A DNA stretch of 64,000 nucleotides. Origin: Litoditis marina. Lineage: Eukaryota; Nematoda; Chromadorea; Rhabditida; Rhabditidae. The first letter of the stretch is position 1. Every line of letters starts with the position of its first letter. Under the pieces are notes generated by a model that saw nothing but the letters and a program-made list of their open reading frames with translations, made no database searches and was not told where the DNA came from. The stretch spans positions 62,001-126,000 of the forward strand of contig CAXIWQ010000173.1 in NCBI GenBank assembly GCA_964036275.1, in the 5' to 3' direction. The position numbers and the translations under genes were made by a program. Below, piece after piece: positions 51,899 through 60,430 of the stretch.

Positions 51899-52288
51899 AT
51901 GGAGTGGCAACCACCTGTCGTGTATTCTGCTGGGGAAGATCAGCGTACTGATTTCAGTAATATGGAAATCCTAAAAGACCCGCTCCGTTTTGAAATTGAA
52001 TTCGAAAATTCAGAATGGCAGCCAACGTTGGTTAATGCACCTATTGGAGATCAGCCTATAAACGTTTCCGACCTAGTTCAAGAGTTTTTCATGGAACTTA
52101 TCAGTTTTCTGGATGTACATCAGGACGGAGAAGTAGTGTCAGTCGTGGACGACGACGAAGAAGGATGGAGCTCCGACTCGAGTTTCAATGAGGATGATTT
52201 ATTCATACACGAATATGATAACTCGTTAGATAACTCGTTGATCGATTTTGTGTATGAACGTGAACACGAAGTAGATAATTCTCAGTAA
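51899..52288 (+). CDS. Hypothetical highly acidic 129-residue protein (left copy)
   Basis: Best candidate gene in the window. The ATG sits in a strong context (A at -3, G at +4). I count 34 Asp/Glu against 4 Lys/Arg. Two related segments, residues 2-15 (EWQPPVVYSAGEDQ) and 39-52 (EWQPTLVNAPIGDQ), match at 7 of 14 positions, which suggests an internal duplication. Residues 84-100 are an acidic and serine block (DDDEEGWSSDSSFNEDD). Residues 107-114 are a DNSL-DNSL repeat made by a 12-bp tandem duplication. There is no signal peptide or membrane segment. Such proteins are often disordered regulators, transactivators or histone- or nucleic-acid-mimicking inhibitors, but no family is recognised and function is unknown. 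It is read toward the palindrome centre. An identical copy lies at 61358-61747. No AATAAA was seen just downstream. Confidence 0.45.
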   Translation: MEWQPPVVYSAGEDQRTDFSNMEILKDPLRFEIEFENSEWQPTLVNAPIGDQPINVSDLVQEFFMELISFLDVHQDGEVVSVVDDDEEGWSSDSSFNEDDLFIHEYDNSLDNSLIDFVYEREHEVDNSQ

Positions 52289-53221
52289 ATACTCATACAC
52301 GAAAATGTTGTGTTGATGAAATGACGAAACAGATAAATCTCTTTAAAGAGTGCCTAGAATATTACGAATTTGGAGAACGTAGCTCGAAAGATGTAGTTTG
52401 GTGCTAGCACAGTGTTTTCCGGTGTTCTGGCCGTTACTAAGAGAGCCAGCTGCCAATCTCATAGGCTACTTACTGTGTCGAAAAGAAGCCATGCAGGCGT
52501 AGAAATGAATCTTTTTACACAGGGTAAGACACATAATCACAAGTGGACCGATGTGTCTTACACCAAGGCCACAAACATAGTAACAGATTCACTACTGTCG
52601 GTAATTTAGTGAACTACGATCAGTGAAATTCATCATCAATATTTCAGCAAACATTCACTGCCGCTTCAACATCGATTCAGTGACTGCAGTGTGATTTTTT
52701 ACTACTGAAACGCTTGTACCACTACTTGAAGGGTCCGTTCTTCTTAAATTTGGAGGTTTGAGCTGATTAGTCCATACTTTTAACATTAAAAAGACTATAA
52801 TTCATCTAGATGTCGACTTTTTGTCTCGAAATGCCGCGTACGGGCGCGTCCTTGCGCATGTACTGATAGACCAAGCTCACCTACGTACTAGTTTTCTAAA
52901 TTGTCTATAAAAATGCATAAATACATTCAAAACATTGCCAGAATTTCCGCAATCAGAGATGTGACAAAAGGTTAGTACGTAAGATGGAAACAAAACAGTA
53001 GGGAGATATATAGGATTGCTGCATTACAGTGACCTTTTTCGCTTCTATTATTCTTATTCGATAGTGAGGTTTTTCCATCTGTCCGTGTATAAATTCAGAA
53101 ACTTCCATCTCAAAACATGATAAATGACTCTATCATTTACCGACAATTACTTGTATCGTACATTATAGAGATACGGTTCCTAGTACAAGCGTAAGTACAC
53201 TATCACTATCTGAAAAAATAC

Positions 53222-53306
53222 TGAAATGTCATTAAATTATAACTAAACTTTCACTGAATCATCACTAAATTACCACTGAATTATTGGAACACCACTAAAC
53301 ACCACT
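53222..53306 (-). repeat. Degenerate TTYAGTGR repeat cluster (left arm)
   Basis: Read on the minus strand, words of about 10-13 bp such as TTCAGTGGTAA, TTTAGTGATGA, TTCAGTGAAAG and TTTAGTTATAA follow one another. The same words recur loosely at 52565-52730. Mirror copy at 60340-60430. This is either an old simple repeat or clustered binding sites. Confidence 0.5.
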
Positions 53307-53420
53307 CTTTACTAGACTATGGATAACCGTCCCATGTAAAAACTGTCCTGTTTTTATGTATCAACTCGGTAATCGAAAGATTTATGCCGTGGGCAAAAGG
53401 GGCACGAAAGTGGCCTTTAT

Positions 53421-53601
53421 ACGTTTTGGGCAGAGAACGCCATTATTGAAACGCATTTTTCTATAATCTCTGTATGCATAATTCATGAGTTAATAATATA
53501 TTCCTACATTTTTAGATAGGGCGGTGGTGTTTTTCGAGATTTTTCCAACATTAACTATTTCGTTTAGCATAATTCTACTTGTTAGCGTACATATATTACG
53601 C
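53421..53601 (-). repeat. Hairpin module B, left arm
   Basis: Mirror of the copy at 60045-60225. It contains a GCGTA/TACGC hairpin (53585-53601) and an ACTCATGAATTATGCAT block. It is a diverged relative of the module at the palindrome centre. In module orientation (minus strand) a TATAAA box lies at its downstream end. Confidence 0.6.
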
Positions 53602-54023
53602 TTCCACTCCATTCATTCGTTACGTCTTTTTTTCTTCTCAGATCCTTCGATCGTATTCGACTTCGTATCAAATCCGAAGTTGCTGTGAACTATTGAAAAA
53701 TGTCAGACAAAGCTCCGTTAACAAAAACTACTACATTATATTTCATATGAGATAAGTTTGGTAATGTGCGGTGGTTTAAAACATTATTTGCCTTCGTTTC
53801 GCGTGCACTACTACTTTTGATATATTTTGCGAATGAAATCTATATTTCTTTCAATATTTCGAAATGATCGCGAAATTTGAAAAATAATTTGTATTTCGAA
53901 ACTCGAAAAATCGATAATTATCTGAGATGATACATTTCCGTAAACTATCAAGGTCGCAGGCACCGTAGCAAAGTCTCTTATAAAGGTCAGTTCCAAGCTG
54001 AACCTAATGGCGTGATCAACGTC

Positions 54024-54032
54024 CACTATATA
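54024..54032 (-). promoter_or_regulatory. TATA-like box (left arm)
   Basis: CTATATATA on the plus strand, i.e. TATATATAG on the minus strand, preceded on the minus strand by GAAACGGAG. Mirror at 59615-59623. Motif only; no transcript evidence. Confidence 0.2.
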
Positions 54033-54080
54033 TACTCCGTTTCACCAATCGATGACTTTCTACAGTAATCTACTGTTTGT

Positions 54081-54437
54081 TTACTGTTTAGGCTGTTTAT
54101 CTATTGAACAGACAAACTTATAGATTCGCTGTTCTCTAGGCTCGTTTTGACCAATGTGGAGAACAAAATCACAAAGTTTAAACTGTTTTCGATACCTAGA
54201 AGATATCAAAAATTTGCTTGAAAGATTCGCAAGCTTACTGTAGAGGGCTATTGTTGCGTGAAACAGACTATACCTACCTAGTATACAGACCATTGGTAGC
54301 GAGCTCTCAATGCTTGATGGTATTGCACTTCTCAACTTTTTCTCTGCGTCAAAAAAAGTTTCGCATTTTTGCGCAGTTGTCAATTTGAGGGAAAATGTTG
54401 CGCTTTTATACCCACCGTTCGCGACAGCCCCCTGCAT
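54081..54437 (-). CDS. Hypothetical 118-residue frame, intact only in left arm
   Basis: ATG-initiated frame beginning MQGAVANGGYKSATF. The open frame extends 53 codons further upstream but without an ATG. It is Lys/Ser/Leu-rich, with no signal peptide, membrane segment or family recognised. A TATAAAAG (54403-54410, minus strand) lies just inside the 5' end of the frame, so a promoter there would start transcription after the ATG, which argues against the frame as written. The right-arm copy is frameshifted twice. It may be chance or part of a longer spliced gene. Confidence 0.18.
   Translation of the reverse strand: MQGAVANGGYKSATFSLKLTTAQKCETFFDAEKKLRSAIPSSIESSLPMVCILGRYSLFHATIALYSKLANLSSKFLISSRYRKQFKLCDFVLHIGQNEPREQRIYKFVCSIDKQPKQ
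54403..54410 (-). promoter_or_regulatory. TATAAAAG box (left arm)
   Basis: Good TATA consensus on the minus strand in the context GGGTATAAAAGCGCAAC. Mirror at 59242-59249. A start 25-35 bp downstream would give a transcript running toward the outer end of the arm. Confidence 0.3.
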
Positions 54438-54595
54438 CGTTAAAAACCAGCCCTGAGGCAACTTGTTCTGATGTGTTGTTGGTGACTGAGGATTATCGAT
54501 TTTTCTATGTTTTCGAAAAAAGCAAGCAAATGAGGTAAAATTAAGGAAAAATAGATTTAACACACTATTTCTGAGATTTAACACACGTCTGGACA

Positions 54596-54862
54596 CTACC
54601 TGACCCAGATTCGGGCCCCCCTCCCACTATGCTTGAACACGGAAAGCGGGCAACTATGTGGCCAGACTGTGATCAGGTCCTCAATCAAGGTGAACTCACT
54701 ACTTTCACGACTTTTGTTACGGTGCCAGGTCATAACTGGGTGACAGTGGTGACACACCGCATGTGGGTACATGAACTGATAGTTCACCACATTGTAGACA
54801 CGTAGCGTTGGATTTATTGTGAGAAATAAGAAAAGAACAGATGAAAAACGAAACGGAAGCAT
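54596..54862 (-). CDS. Hypothetical 88-residue protein with hydrophobic N-terminus (left copy)
   Basis: ATG-initiated frame MLPFRFSSVLFLFLTINPTL. Residues 7-17 form a hydrophobic core resembling a short signal peptide, followed by a His/Cys cluster at residues 37-41 (CHHCH) and a polar middle. It ends RIWVR. The mirror copy at 58790-59056 is identical at protein level. Just after the frame, GGTCAGGTAGTG would fit a 5' splice site overlapping the stop, so the frame may be a first exon. No family was recognised. The length is within what chance can give in this DNA. Confidence 0.28.
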   Translation of the reverse strand: MLPFRFSSVLFLFLTINPTLRVYNVVNYQFMYPHAVCHHCHPVMTWHRNKSRESSEFTLIEDLITVWPHSCPLSVFKHSGRGARIWVR

Positions 54863-55077
54863 TACTGTAGGCCTTTACAGACGCTACATTATTAGTTTTT
54901 TCTCTACTTTTACGAGCAATACAGTAATTTTTCCAGTCCAGAGCTATGTGTGCTGGATATCGAGGTAATTTTAATACTTCGAGTTAGTGACTCGACTTAA
55001 GTTTCCGTGGAAAGCAAAACATTTATCTACTGTGCTTCGTTAACTTTGATGGTGATAAGTGAGACCGTGGTGACCAG

Positions 55078-55362
55078 ATGGATTTGGATCCGGGGTGGAT
55101 TTGGATCCGGGGTCGATTTGGATCCGGGGTCGATTTGCAGAACGCAACTGAAACAGTGGATAACTATATTTTTTCTTGGTGTGATGCCCATGCAAAACCT
55201 ACTGCAAGCTGCCAATTAGCCTTCTTGGGAAATTTGAAAGATACCATACAGGGCAAACAATTTTGCTCTTTTTACAGCTGGCTTTGTATCGAGCTGGAAA
55301 AGGTCAACTCACATAACACATTGAATTATTGCAATAATGTGATTTCCCTCAGTGTACTATAA
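55078..55362 (+). CDS. Hypothetical 94-residue Cys-containing frame (left arm, intact)
   Basis: The ATG opens into the 17-bp minisatellite, giving residues 1-20 a DLDPG/WIWIRG-like composition. Residues 21-94 are non-repetitive with cysteines at 35, 45, 63, 70 and 85 and an NATET glycosylation-type sequon. The junction between the two parts reads GATTTGCAG followed by AACGCAACTG, which also fits a 3' splice site, so the real exon may begin at 55141 and the minisatellite may be intronic. The right-arm copy lacks two bases within the minisatellite and is out of frame with this ATG. No family recognised. Confidence 0.25.
   Translation: MDLDPGWIWIRGRFGSGVDLQNATETVDNYIFSWCDAHAKPTASCQLAFLGNLKDTIQGKQFCSFYSWLCIELEKVNSHNTLNYCNNVISLSVL
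55081..55137 (+). repeat. 17-bp minisatellite, about 3.4 copies (left arm)
   Basis: GATTTGGATCCGGGGTG or GTC units at 55081-55097, 55098-55114 and 55115-55131, plus a partial GATTTG. The mirror at 58517-58571 is two bases shorter. Confidence 0.9.
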
Positions 55363-55706
55363 AAATACTCATCCATAAAATTATCGCTTATGCAGAGTGA
55401 TCAGCTCGGGCACGGGTACACCGTTGGGAAATACACGAAATTTATCGACACTCAATAAAAAATAATCGAGTTTCGATTATTTAATCTTGGTATTCGATCA
55501 TTGAGTATGATGCAAATGAAGCCTGCCAGCATATTTTGCACGAATACATGGGTTGGAGCCAGTTTTCGGCTGAAAGTATGCCAATCTACTCACACAATTG
55601 GTCGAATATCGAAACTTACGACAGTTACACTAATCGGGCGAAACACCCCTAATGAGTTTTATTCGATACGCATCACGTGAATTGTTTTACACCAGCGCTG
55701 CAAATC

Positions 55707-55892
55707 ATGTTGGACGAAAATGTTCTCATTTTTGCTTCAAGAGGGCGAGATAATGGTAATGTTGATTCTTTTGTAGTGCCTGAAACGATTCGTTTTGACG
55801 AGGTTGTGAAAATCCTGTCCTCTAAGGGGTTTTCTAGAGTGGCACAATGGTATCGCGCAGGAGAGCGCACCACAATGTCTCCCCCCCAGTGA
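55707..55892 (+). CDS. Hypothetical 61-residue frame (left copy)
   Basis: ATG frame MLDENVLIFASRGRDNG, then a charged, helix-compatible stretch (residues 22-50, around PETIRFDEVVKILSSKGF) ending in MSPPQ. Amino-acid use (Asp, Glu, Arg, Val, Gly) is unlike the Phe/Ser/Leu/Ile-rich noise frames around it. TTTTACACCAG ends about 13 bp before the ATG and would fit a 3' splice site, so this may be an exon of a spliced gene. Identical copy at 57761-57946. No family recognised. Confidence 0.25.
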   Translation: MLDENVLIFASRGRDNGNVDSFVVPETIRFDEVVKILSSKGFSRVAQWYRAGERTTMSPPQ

Positions 55893-56645
55893 CGTCTGGT
55901 CACCCACCAGTGACACCAAGGGGTCACACAGCTGTGAACCTTTCGAAATATTGGTTTCTCAAGTTTCGAAATTGAACCTCACAAAGAGAGGATAGATAAG
56001 GTTATTAAATTTCTTCCTCCAGACACCAGACACTTTCAAGTGGGCCAAGAAAGCCAATTGCAAACTCTTGAAAGCAAACATTTTTTTACCCCGTCACTGG
56101 GAGAGTGGAGAGCAATTTCCGTAATGCTCATGACAGTTACAAAATGTAAATACAGCATAATATAAATGGTTTGAAATACTGAAATAGAGCTCTTCGTGAG
56201 TACCGTAAAGATCAAAGTACAAACAGTTGAAAAAAGGATGTGTCCTGCAATATATGTGCTAGAGTATATAAGTATGCTCAACTCTAGAAAAATAAGTTCA
56301 TCTCTTGATAGATGTTATAGAGATTCGTGATGAGATAAGAAAAAAGCCTACTACCACAAGTGCAAGGAAAGTAAAAAACTATCTTTACTCTATCACTGAG
56401 TACGATCACTTTCGAAATATCGATTTCATATAAAACGCAATAAATGACCGCGACTTTAGCAAATGCGAGGACACATGTGTTCACGTTTGACACGTTTAAC
56501 ACGTTTCGTCACTCTGCGAGATGTTCTAAAACCTCCTATTGAGGCCGCCCGGAATTCGTTTAGTTGGATTAGTTCATCAACTTGAGGGGCGGAATAGAGA
56601 ATGACCATCTAATTCAAAAATATTGGAGAGACAGTAAATAATAGA
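55893..56645. other. Left-arm interval without a supported gene
   Basis: It starts with two imperfect copies of CCAGTGAC...GGTCAC (55889-55926). Beyond that it is AT-rich DNA with two TTTCGAAATAT words (55944 and 56412). Minus-strand frames at 56036-56281 and 56284-56502 have no usable early ATG. Confidence 0.45.
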
Positions 56646-56793
56646 GCGTGAAATATGCACGCTAAAAATGGTAGAAATATGCTGCGACGAAGTTGCTAAG
56701 TTCACAGTCGAAAAAAACTGAAGTGAAAGTGAATATTACTCATGAAATATGCATGAGTGACGAAAAACACGCTCCAATAGCAGTCTTATCTGT
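56646..56793 (+). repeat. Hairpin module A, left arm (palindrome centre)
   Basis: Two hairpins share the 7-nt loop AAATATG: GCGTG/CACGC at 56646-56662 and ACTCATG/CATGAGT at 56738-56758. A third AAATATG lies at 56675. The module ends at TCTGT, exactly where arm pairing stops. It is collinear with module B (60045-60225) through the GCGT..ACGCTAA, GTAGAA.TATGCT, ACTCATGAA.TATGCAT, CAATA and TCTG blocks. Confidence 0.7.
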
Positions 56794-56859
56794 TCGAAAC
56801 TCCACTCAGTATGCTTTCGCGCCGAAATTTCTGCTGTGTAGTAGGGGCGGCGCTCACGC
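56794..56859. other. 66-bp spacer at the palindrome centre
   Basis: Unpaired sequence from TCGAAACTCC to CGCTCACGC, flanked by ATCTGT and ACAGAT. It is GC-richer than the arms and has weak internal pairing (GCGCC/GGCGC). Its CTTTCGCGCC (56814-56823) matches CTTTCGTGCC (60236-60245), 24-25 bp beyond TCTG in both module copies. The spacer therefore appears to continue the plus-strand module. Confidence 0.9.
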
Positions 56860-57007
56860 ACAGATAAAACTGCTATTGGAGCGTGTTTTTCGTCACTCAT
56901 GCATATTTCATGAGTAATATTCACTTTCACTTCAGTTTTTTTCGACTGTGAACTTAGCAACTTCGTCGCAGCATATTTCTACCATTTTTAGCGTGCATAT
57001 TTCACGC
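56860..57007 (-). repeat. Hairpin module A, right arm
   Basis: Mirror image of 56646-56793 with one substitution (56868). It points toward the left arm, so the two A modules face each other across the 66-bp spacer. Confidence 0.7.
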
Positions 57008-57760
57008 TCTATTATTTACTGTCTCTCCAATATTTTTGAATTAGATGGTCATTCTCTATTCCGCCCCTCAAGTTGATGAACTAATCCAACTAAACGAATT
57101 CCGGGCGGCCTCAATAAGAGGTTTTAGAACATCTCGCAGAGTGACGAAACGTGTTAAACGTGTCAAACGTGAACACATGTGTCCTCGCATTTGCTAAAGT
57201 CGCGGTCATTTATTGCGTTTTATATGAAATCGATATTTCGAAAGTGATCGTACTCAGTGATAGAGTAAAGATAGTTTTTTACTTTCCTTGCACTTGTGGT
57301 AGTAGGCTTTTTTCTTATCTCATCACGAATCTCTATAACATCTATCAAGAGATGAACTTATTTTTCTAGAGTTGAGCATACTTATATACTCTAGCACATA
57401 TATTGCAGGACACATCCTTTTTTCAACTGTTTGTACTTTGATCTTTACGGTACTCACGAAGAGCTCTATTTCAGTATTTCAAACCATTTATATTATGCTG
57501 TATTTACATTTTGTAACTGTCATGAGCATTACGGAAATTGCTCTCCACTCTCCCAGTGACGGGGTAAAAAAATGTTTGCTTTCAAGAGTTTTCAATTGGC
57601 TTTCTTGGCCCACTTGAAAGTGTCTGGTGTCTGGAGGAAGAAATTTAATAACCTTATCTATCCTCTCTTTGTGAGGTTCAATTTCGAAACTTGAGAAACC
57701 AATATTTCGAAAGGTTCACAGCTGTGTGACCCCTTGGTGTCACTGGTGGGTGACCAGACG
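57008..57760. other. Right-arm interval without a supported gene
   Basis: Mirror of 55893-56645. Plus-strand open frames at 57151-57369 and 57372-57617 lack a usable early ATG. Two base differences from the left arm were seen here (57117 and 57592). Confidence 0.45.
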
Positions 57761-57946
57761 TCACTGGGGGGGAGACATTGTGGTGCGCTCTCCTGCGCGA
57801 TACCATTGTGCCACTCTAGAAAACCCCTTAGAGGACAGGATTTTCACAACCTCGTCAAAACGAATCGTTTCAGGCACTACAAAAGAATCAACATTACCAT
57901 TATCTCGCCCTCTTGAAGCAAAAATGAGAACATTTTCGTCCAACAT
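57761..57946 (-). CDS. Hypothetical 61-residue frame (right copy)
   Basis: Mirror copy of 55707-55892 with the same predicted protein. The same doubts apply. Confidence 0.25.
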   Translation of the reverse strand: MLDENVLIFASRGRDNGNVDSFVVPETIRFDEVVKILSSKGFSRVAQWYRAGERTTMSPPQ

Positions 57947-58291
57947 GATTTGCAGCGCTGGTGTAAAACAATTCACGTGATGCGTATCGAATAAAACTCA
58001 TTAGGGGTGTTTCGCCCGATTAGTGTAACTGTCGTAAGTTTCGATATTCGACCAATTGTGTGAGTAGATTGGCATACTTTCAGCCGAAAACTGGCTCCAA
58101 CCCATGTATTCGTGCAAAATATGCTGGCAGGCTTCATTTGCATCATACTCAATGATCGAATACCAAGATTAAATAATCGAAACTCGATTAATTTTTTATT
58201 GAGTGTCGATAAATTTCGTGTATTTCCCAACGGTGTACCCGTGCCCGAGCTGATCACTCTGCATAAGCGATAATTTTATGGATGAGTATTT

Positions 58292-58574
58292 TTATAGTAC
58301 ACTGAGGGAAATCACATTATTGCAATAATTCAATGTGTTATGTGAGTTGACCTTTTCCAGCTCGATACAAAGCCAGCTGTAAAAAGAGCAAAATTGTTTG
58401 CCCTGTATGGTATCTTTCAAATTTCCCAAGAAGGCTAATTGGCAGCTTGCAGTAGGTTTTGCATGGGCATCACACCAAGAAAAAATATAGTTATCCACTG
58501 TTTCAGTTGCGTTCTGCAAATCGACCCCGGATCAAATCGACCCCGGATCCAAATCCACCCGGATCCAAATCCAT
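58292..58574 (-). pseudogene. Mirror copy of the 94-residue frame, frameshifted
   Basis: Compared with the left arm, one G is missing near 58559 and one near 58534, both inside the minisatellite. The ATG at 58572-58574 is therefore out of frame with the 74 non-repetitive codons, which themselves stay open and identical. Either the gene is broken here, or the ATG is not the real start, or the two missing bases are sequencing errors. Confidence 0.3.
58517..58571 (-). repeat. 17-bp minisatellite (right arm)
   Basis: Mirror of 55081-55137 with two single-base losses. Confidence 0.85.
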
Positions 58575-58789
58575 CTGGTCACCACGGTCTCACTTATCAC
58601 CATCAAAGTTAACGAAGCACAGTAGATAAATGTTTTGCTTTCCACGGAAACTTAAGTCGAGTCACTAACTCGAAGTATTAAAATTACCTCGATATCCAGC
58701 ACACATAGCTCTGGACTGGAAAAATTACTGTATTGCTCGTAAAAGTAGAGAAAAAACTAATAATGTAGCGTCTGTAAAGGCCTACAGTA

Positions 58790-59056
58790 ATGCTTCCGTT
58801 TCGTTTTTCATCTGTTCTTTTCTTATTTCTCACAATAAATCCAACGCTACGTGTCTACAATGTGGTGAACTATCAGTTCATGTACCCACATGCGGTGTGT
58901 CACCACTGTCACCCAGTTATGACCTGGCACCGTAACAAAAGTCGTGAAAGTAGTGAGTTCACCTTGATTGAGGACCTGATCACAGTCTGGCCACATAGTT
59001 GCCCGCTTTCCGTGTTCAAGCATAGTGGGAGGGGGGCCCGAATCTGGGTCAGGTAG
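58790..59056 (+). CDS. Hypothetical 88-residue protein with hydrophobic N-terminus (right copy)
   Basis: Mirror of 54596-54862 with an identical predicted protein. It is read away from the palindrome centre. Confidence 0.28.
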   Translation: MLPFRFSSVLFLFLTINPTLRVYNVVNYQFMYPHAVCHHCHPVMTWHRNKSRESSEFTLIEDLITVWPHSCPLSVFKHSGRGARIWVR

Positions 59057-59214
59057 TGTCCAGACGTGTGTTAAATCTCAGAAATAGTGTGTTAAATCTA
59101 TTTTTCCTTAATTTTACCTCATTTGCTTGCTTTTTTCGAAAACATAGAAAAATCGATAATCCTCAGTCACCAACAACACATCAGAACAAGTTGCCTCAGG
59201 GCTGGTTTTTAACG

Positions 59215-59569
59215 ATGCAGGGGGCTGTCGCGAACGGTGGGTATAAAAGCGCAACATTTTCCCTCAAATTGACAACTGCGCAAAAATGCGAAACTTTTTT
59301 TGACGCAGAGAAAAGTTGAGAAGTGCAATACCATCAAGCATTGAGAGCTCGCTACCAATGGTCTGTATACTAGGTAGGTATAGTCTGTTTCACGCAACAA
59401 TAGCCCTCTACAGTAAGCTTGCGAATCTTTCAAGCAAATTTTTGATATCTTCTAGGTATCGAAAACAGTTTAACTTTGTGATTTTGTTCTCCACATTGGT
59501 CAAAACGAGCCTAGAGAACAGCGAATCTATAAGTTTGTCTGTTCAATAGATAAACAGCCTAAACAGTAA
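59215..59569 (+). pseudogene. Mirror copy of the 118-residue frame, two frameshifts
   Basis: One A is missing in GAGAAAAG near 59312, causing a stop at 59319, and one A in GTTTAAC near 59471. The left copy (54081-54437) is open. Both losses are in A-runs, so they may be consensus errors and not decay. Confidence 0.2.
59242..59249 (+). promoter_or_regulatory. TATAAAAG box (right arm)
   Basis: Mirror of 54403-54410. Motif only. Confidence 0.3.
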
Positions 59570-59614
59570 ACAAACAGTAGATTACTGTAGAAAGTCATCG
59601 ATTGTGAAACGGAG

Positions 59615-59623
59615 TATATATAG
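59615..59623 (+). promoter_or_regulatory. TATATATAG box (right arm)
   Basis: Mirror of 54024-54032. Motif only. Confidence 0.2.
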
Positions 59624-60044
59624 TGGACGTGATCACGCCATTAGGTTCAGCTTGGAACTGACCTTTATAAGAGACTTTGCTACGGTGCCTGCGACCTTGA
59701 TAGTTTACGGAAATGTATCATCTCAGATAATTATCGATTTTTCGAGTTTCGAAATACAAATTATTTTTCAAATTTCGCGATCATTTCGAAATATTGAAAG
59801 AAATATAGATTTCATTCGCAAATATATCAAAGTAGTAGTGCACGCGAAACGAAGGCAAATAATGTTTTAAACCACCGCACATTACCAAACTTATCTCATA
59901 TGAAATATAATGTAGTAGTTTTTGTTAACGGAGCTTTGTCTGACATTTTTCAATAGTTCACAGCAACTTCGGATTTGATACGAAGTCGAATACGATCGAA
60001 GGATCTGAGAAGAAAAAAAGACGTAACGAATGAATGGAGTGGAA

Positions 60045-60225
60045 GCGTAATATATGTACGCTAACAAGTAGAATTATGCTAAACGAAATAGTTAATGTTG
60101 GAAAAATCTCGAAAAACACCACCGCCCTATCTAAAAATGTAGGAATATATTATTAACTCATGAATTATGCATACAGAGATTATAGAAAAATGCGTTTCAA
60201 TAATGGCGTTCTCTGCCCAAAACGT
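60045..60225 (+). repeat. Hairpin module B, right arm
   Basis: GCGTA/TACGC with loop ATATATG at 60045-60061, then GTAGAATTATGCT, then ACTCATGAATTATGCAT starting at 60156, CAATA at 60198 and TCTG at 60212. Spacings from the ACTCATG block to CAATA (42 bp) and TCTG (56 bp) are close to those in module A (37 and 51 bp). A TATAAA follows at 60225-60230. Confidence 0.65.
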
Positions 60226-60231
60226 ATAAAG
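60225..60231 (+). promoter_or_regulatory. TATA-like box after module B (right arm)
   Basis: AACGTATAAAGGCC. It lies 13 bp after the TCTG of module B and 11 bp before CTTTCGTGCC. Mirror on the minus strand at about 53416-53422. It suggests module B may be a promoter, which is inference. Confidence 0.3.
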
Positions 60232-60339
60232 GCCACTTTCGTGCCCCTTTTGCCCACGGCATAAATCTTTCGATTACCGAGTTGATACATAAAAACAGGA
60301 CAGTTTTTACATGGGACGGTTATCCATAGTCTAGTAAAG

Positions 60340-60430
60340 GGTGGTGTTTAGTGGTGTTCCAATAATTCAGTGGTAATTTAGTGATGATTCAGTGAAAGTT
60401 TAGTTATAATTTAATGACATTTCAGTATTT
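60340..60430 (+). repeat. Degenerate TTYAGTGR repeat cluster (right arm)
   Basis: Mirror of 53222-53306. Successive TTCAGTGGTAA, TTTAGTGATGA, TTCAGTGAAAG, TTTAGTTATAA and TTTAATGAC words. Confidence 0.5.

Larger units (their letters stand above)
52289..54080. other. Left-arm interval without a supported gene
   Basis: About 1.8 kb, AT-rich. It contains clustered CACTGAAT/CACTAAAT words (52565-52730 and 53222-53306) and one hairpin module (53421-53601, minus strand) with a TATA-like box at 53417-53422. Frames at 52412-52609 (plus) and 53811-54026 (minus) lack an early ATG and I do not call them. The mirror interval is 59570-61357. Confidence 0.5.
51489..56793. repeat. Left arm of 10.67-kb inverted repeat
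   Basis: 5,305 bp that reads, reverse-complemented, as 56860-62158. Paired coordinates sum to 113646-113647 in the outer part and 113653 near the centre, so the arms are collinear throughout. I saw about five substitutions and ten 1-bp indels, i.e. about 99.7% identity. The outer edge is at ATTTTCCGAAAC (51489). Beyond it the left flank (AATTATTATAT) and right flank (CGCGCGCAGCG) are unrelated. Confidence 0.97.

Noticed and set aside
52412..52609. 65-codon open frame and its mirror 61037-61234
   Set aside because: Starts with GTG. The first ATG leaves only 34 codons, with no supporting signal.
53811..54026. 71-codon open frame and its partly shifted mirror 59604-59870
   Set aside because: No ATG, with an Ile/Phe/Ser-rich AT-driven composition and different ends in the two arms.
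55673..55927. Minus-strand frames opposite the 61-residue frame (and mirrors at 57726-57980)
   Set aside because: They overlap the better candidate on the other strand and have Trp/His/Arg-rich shadow composition.
56693..56960. Two overlapping 74-codon frames across the palindrome spacer
   Set aside because: They are mirror images of each other in arm sequence and differ only in the spacer. They begin without an early ATG, and the hairpin module explains the sequence better.
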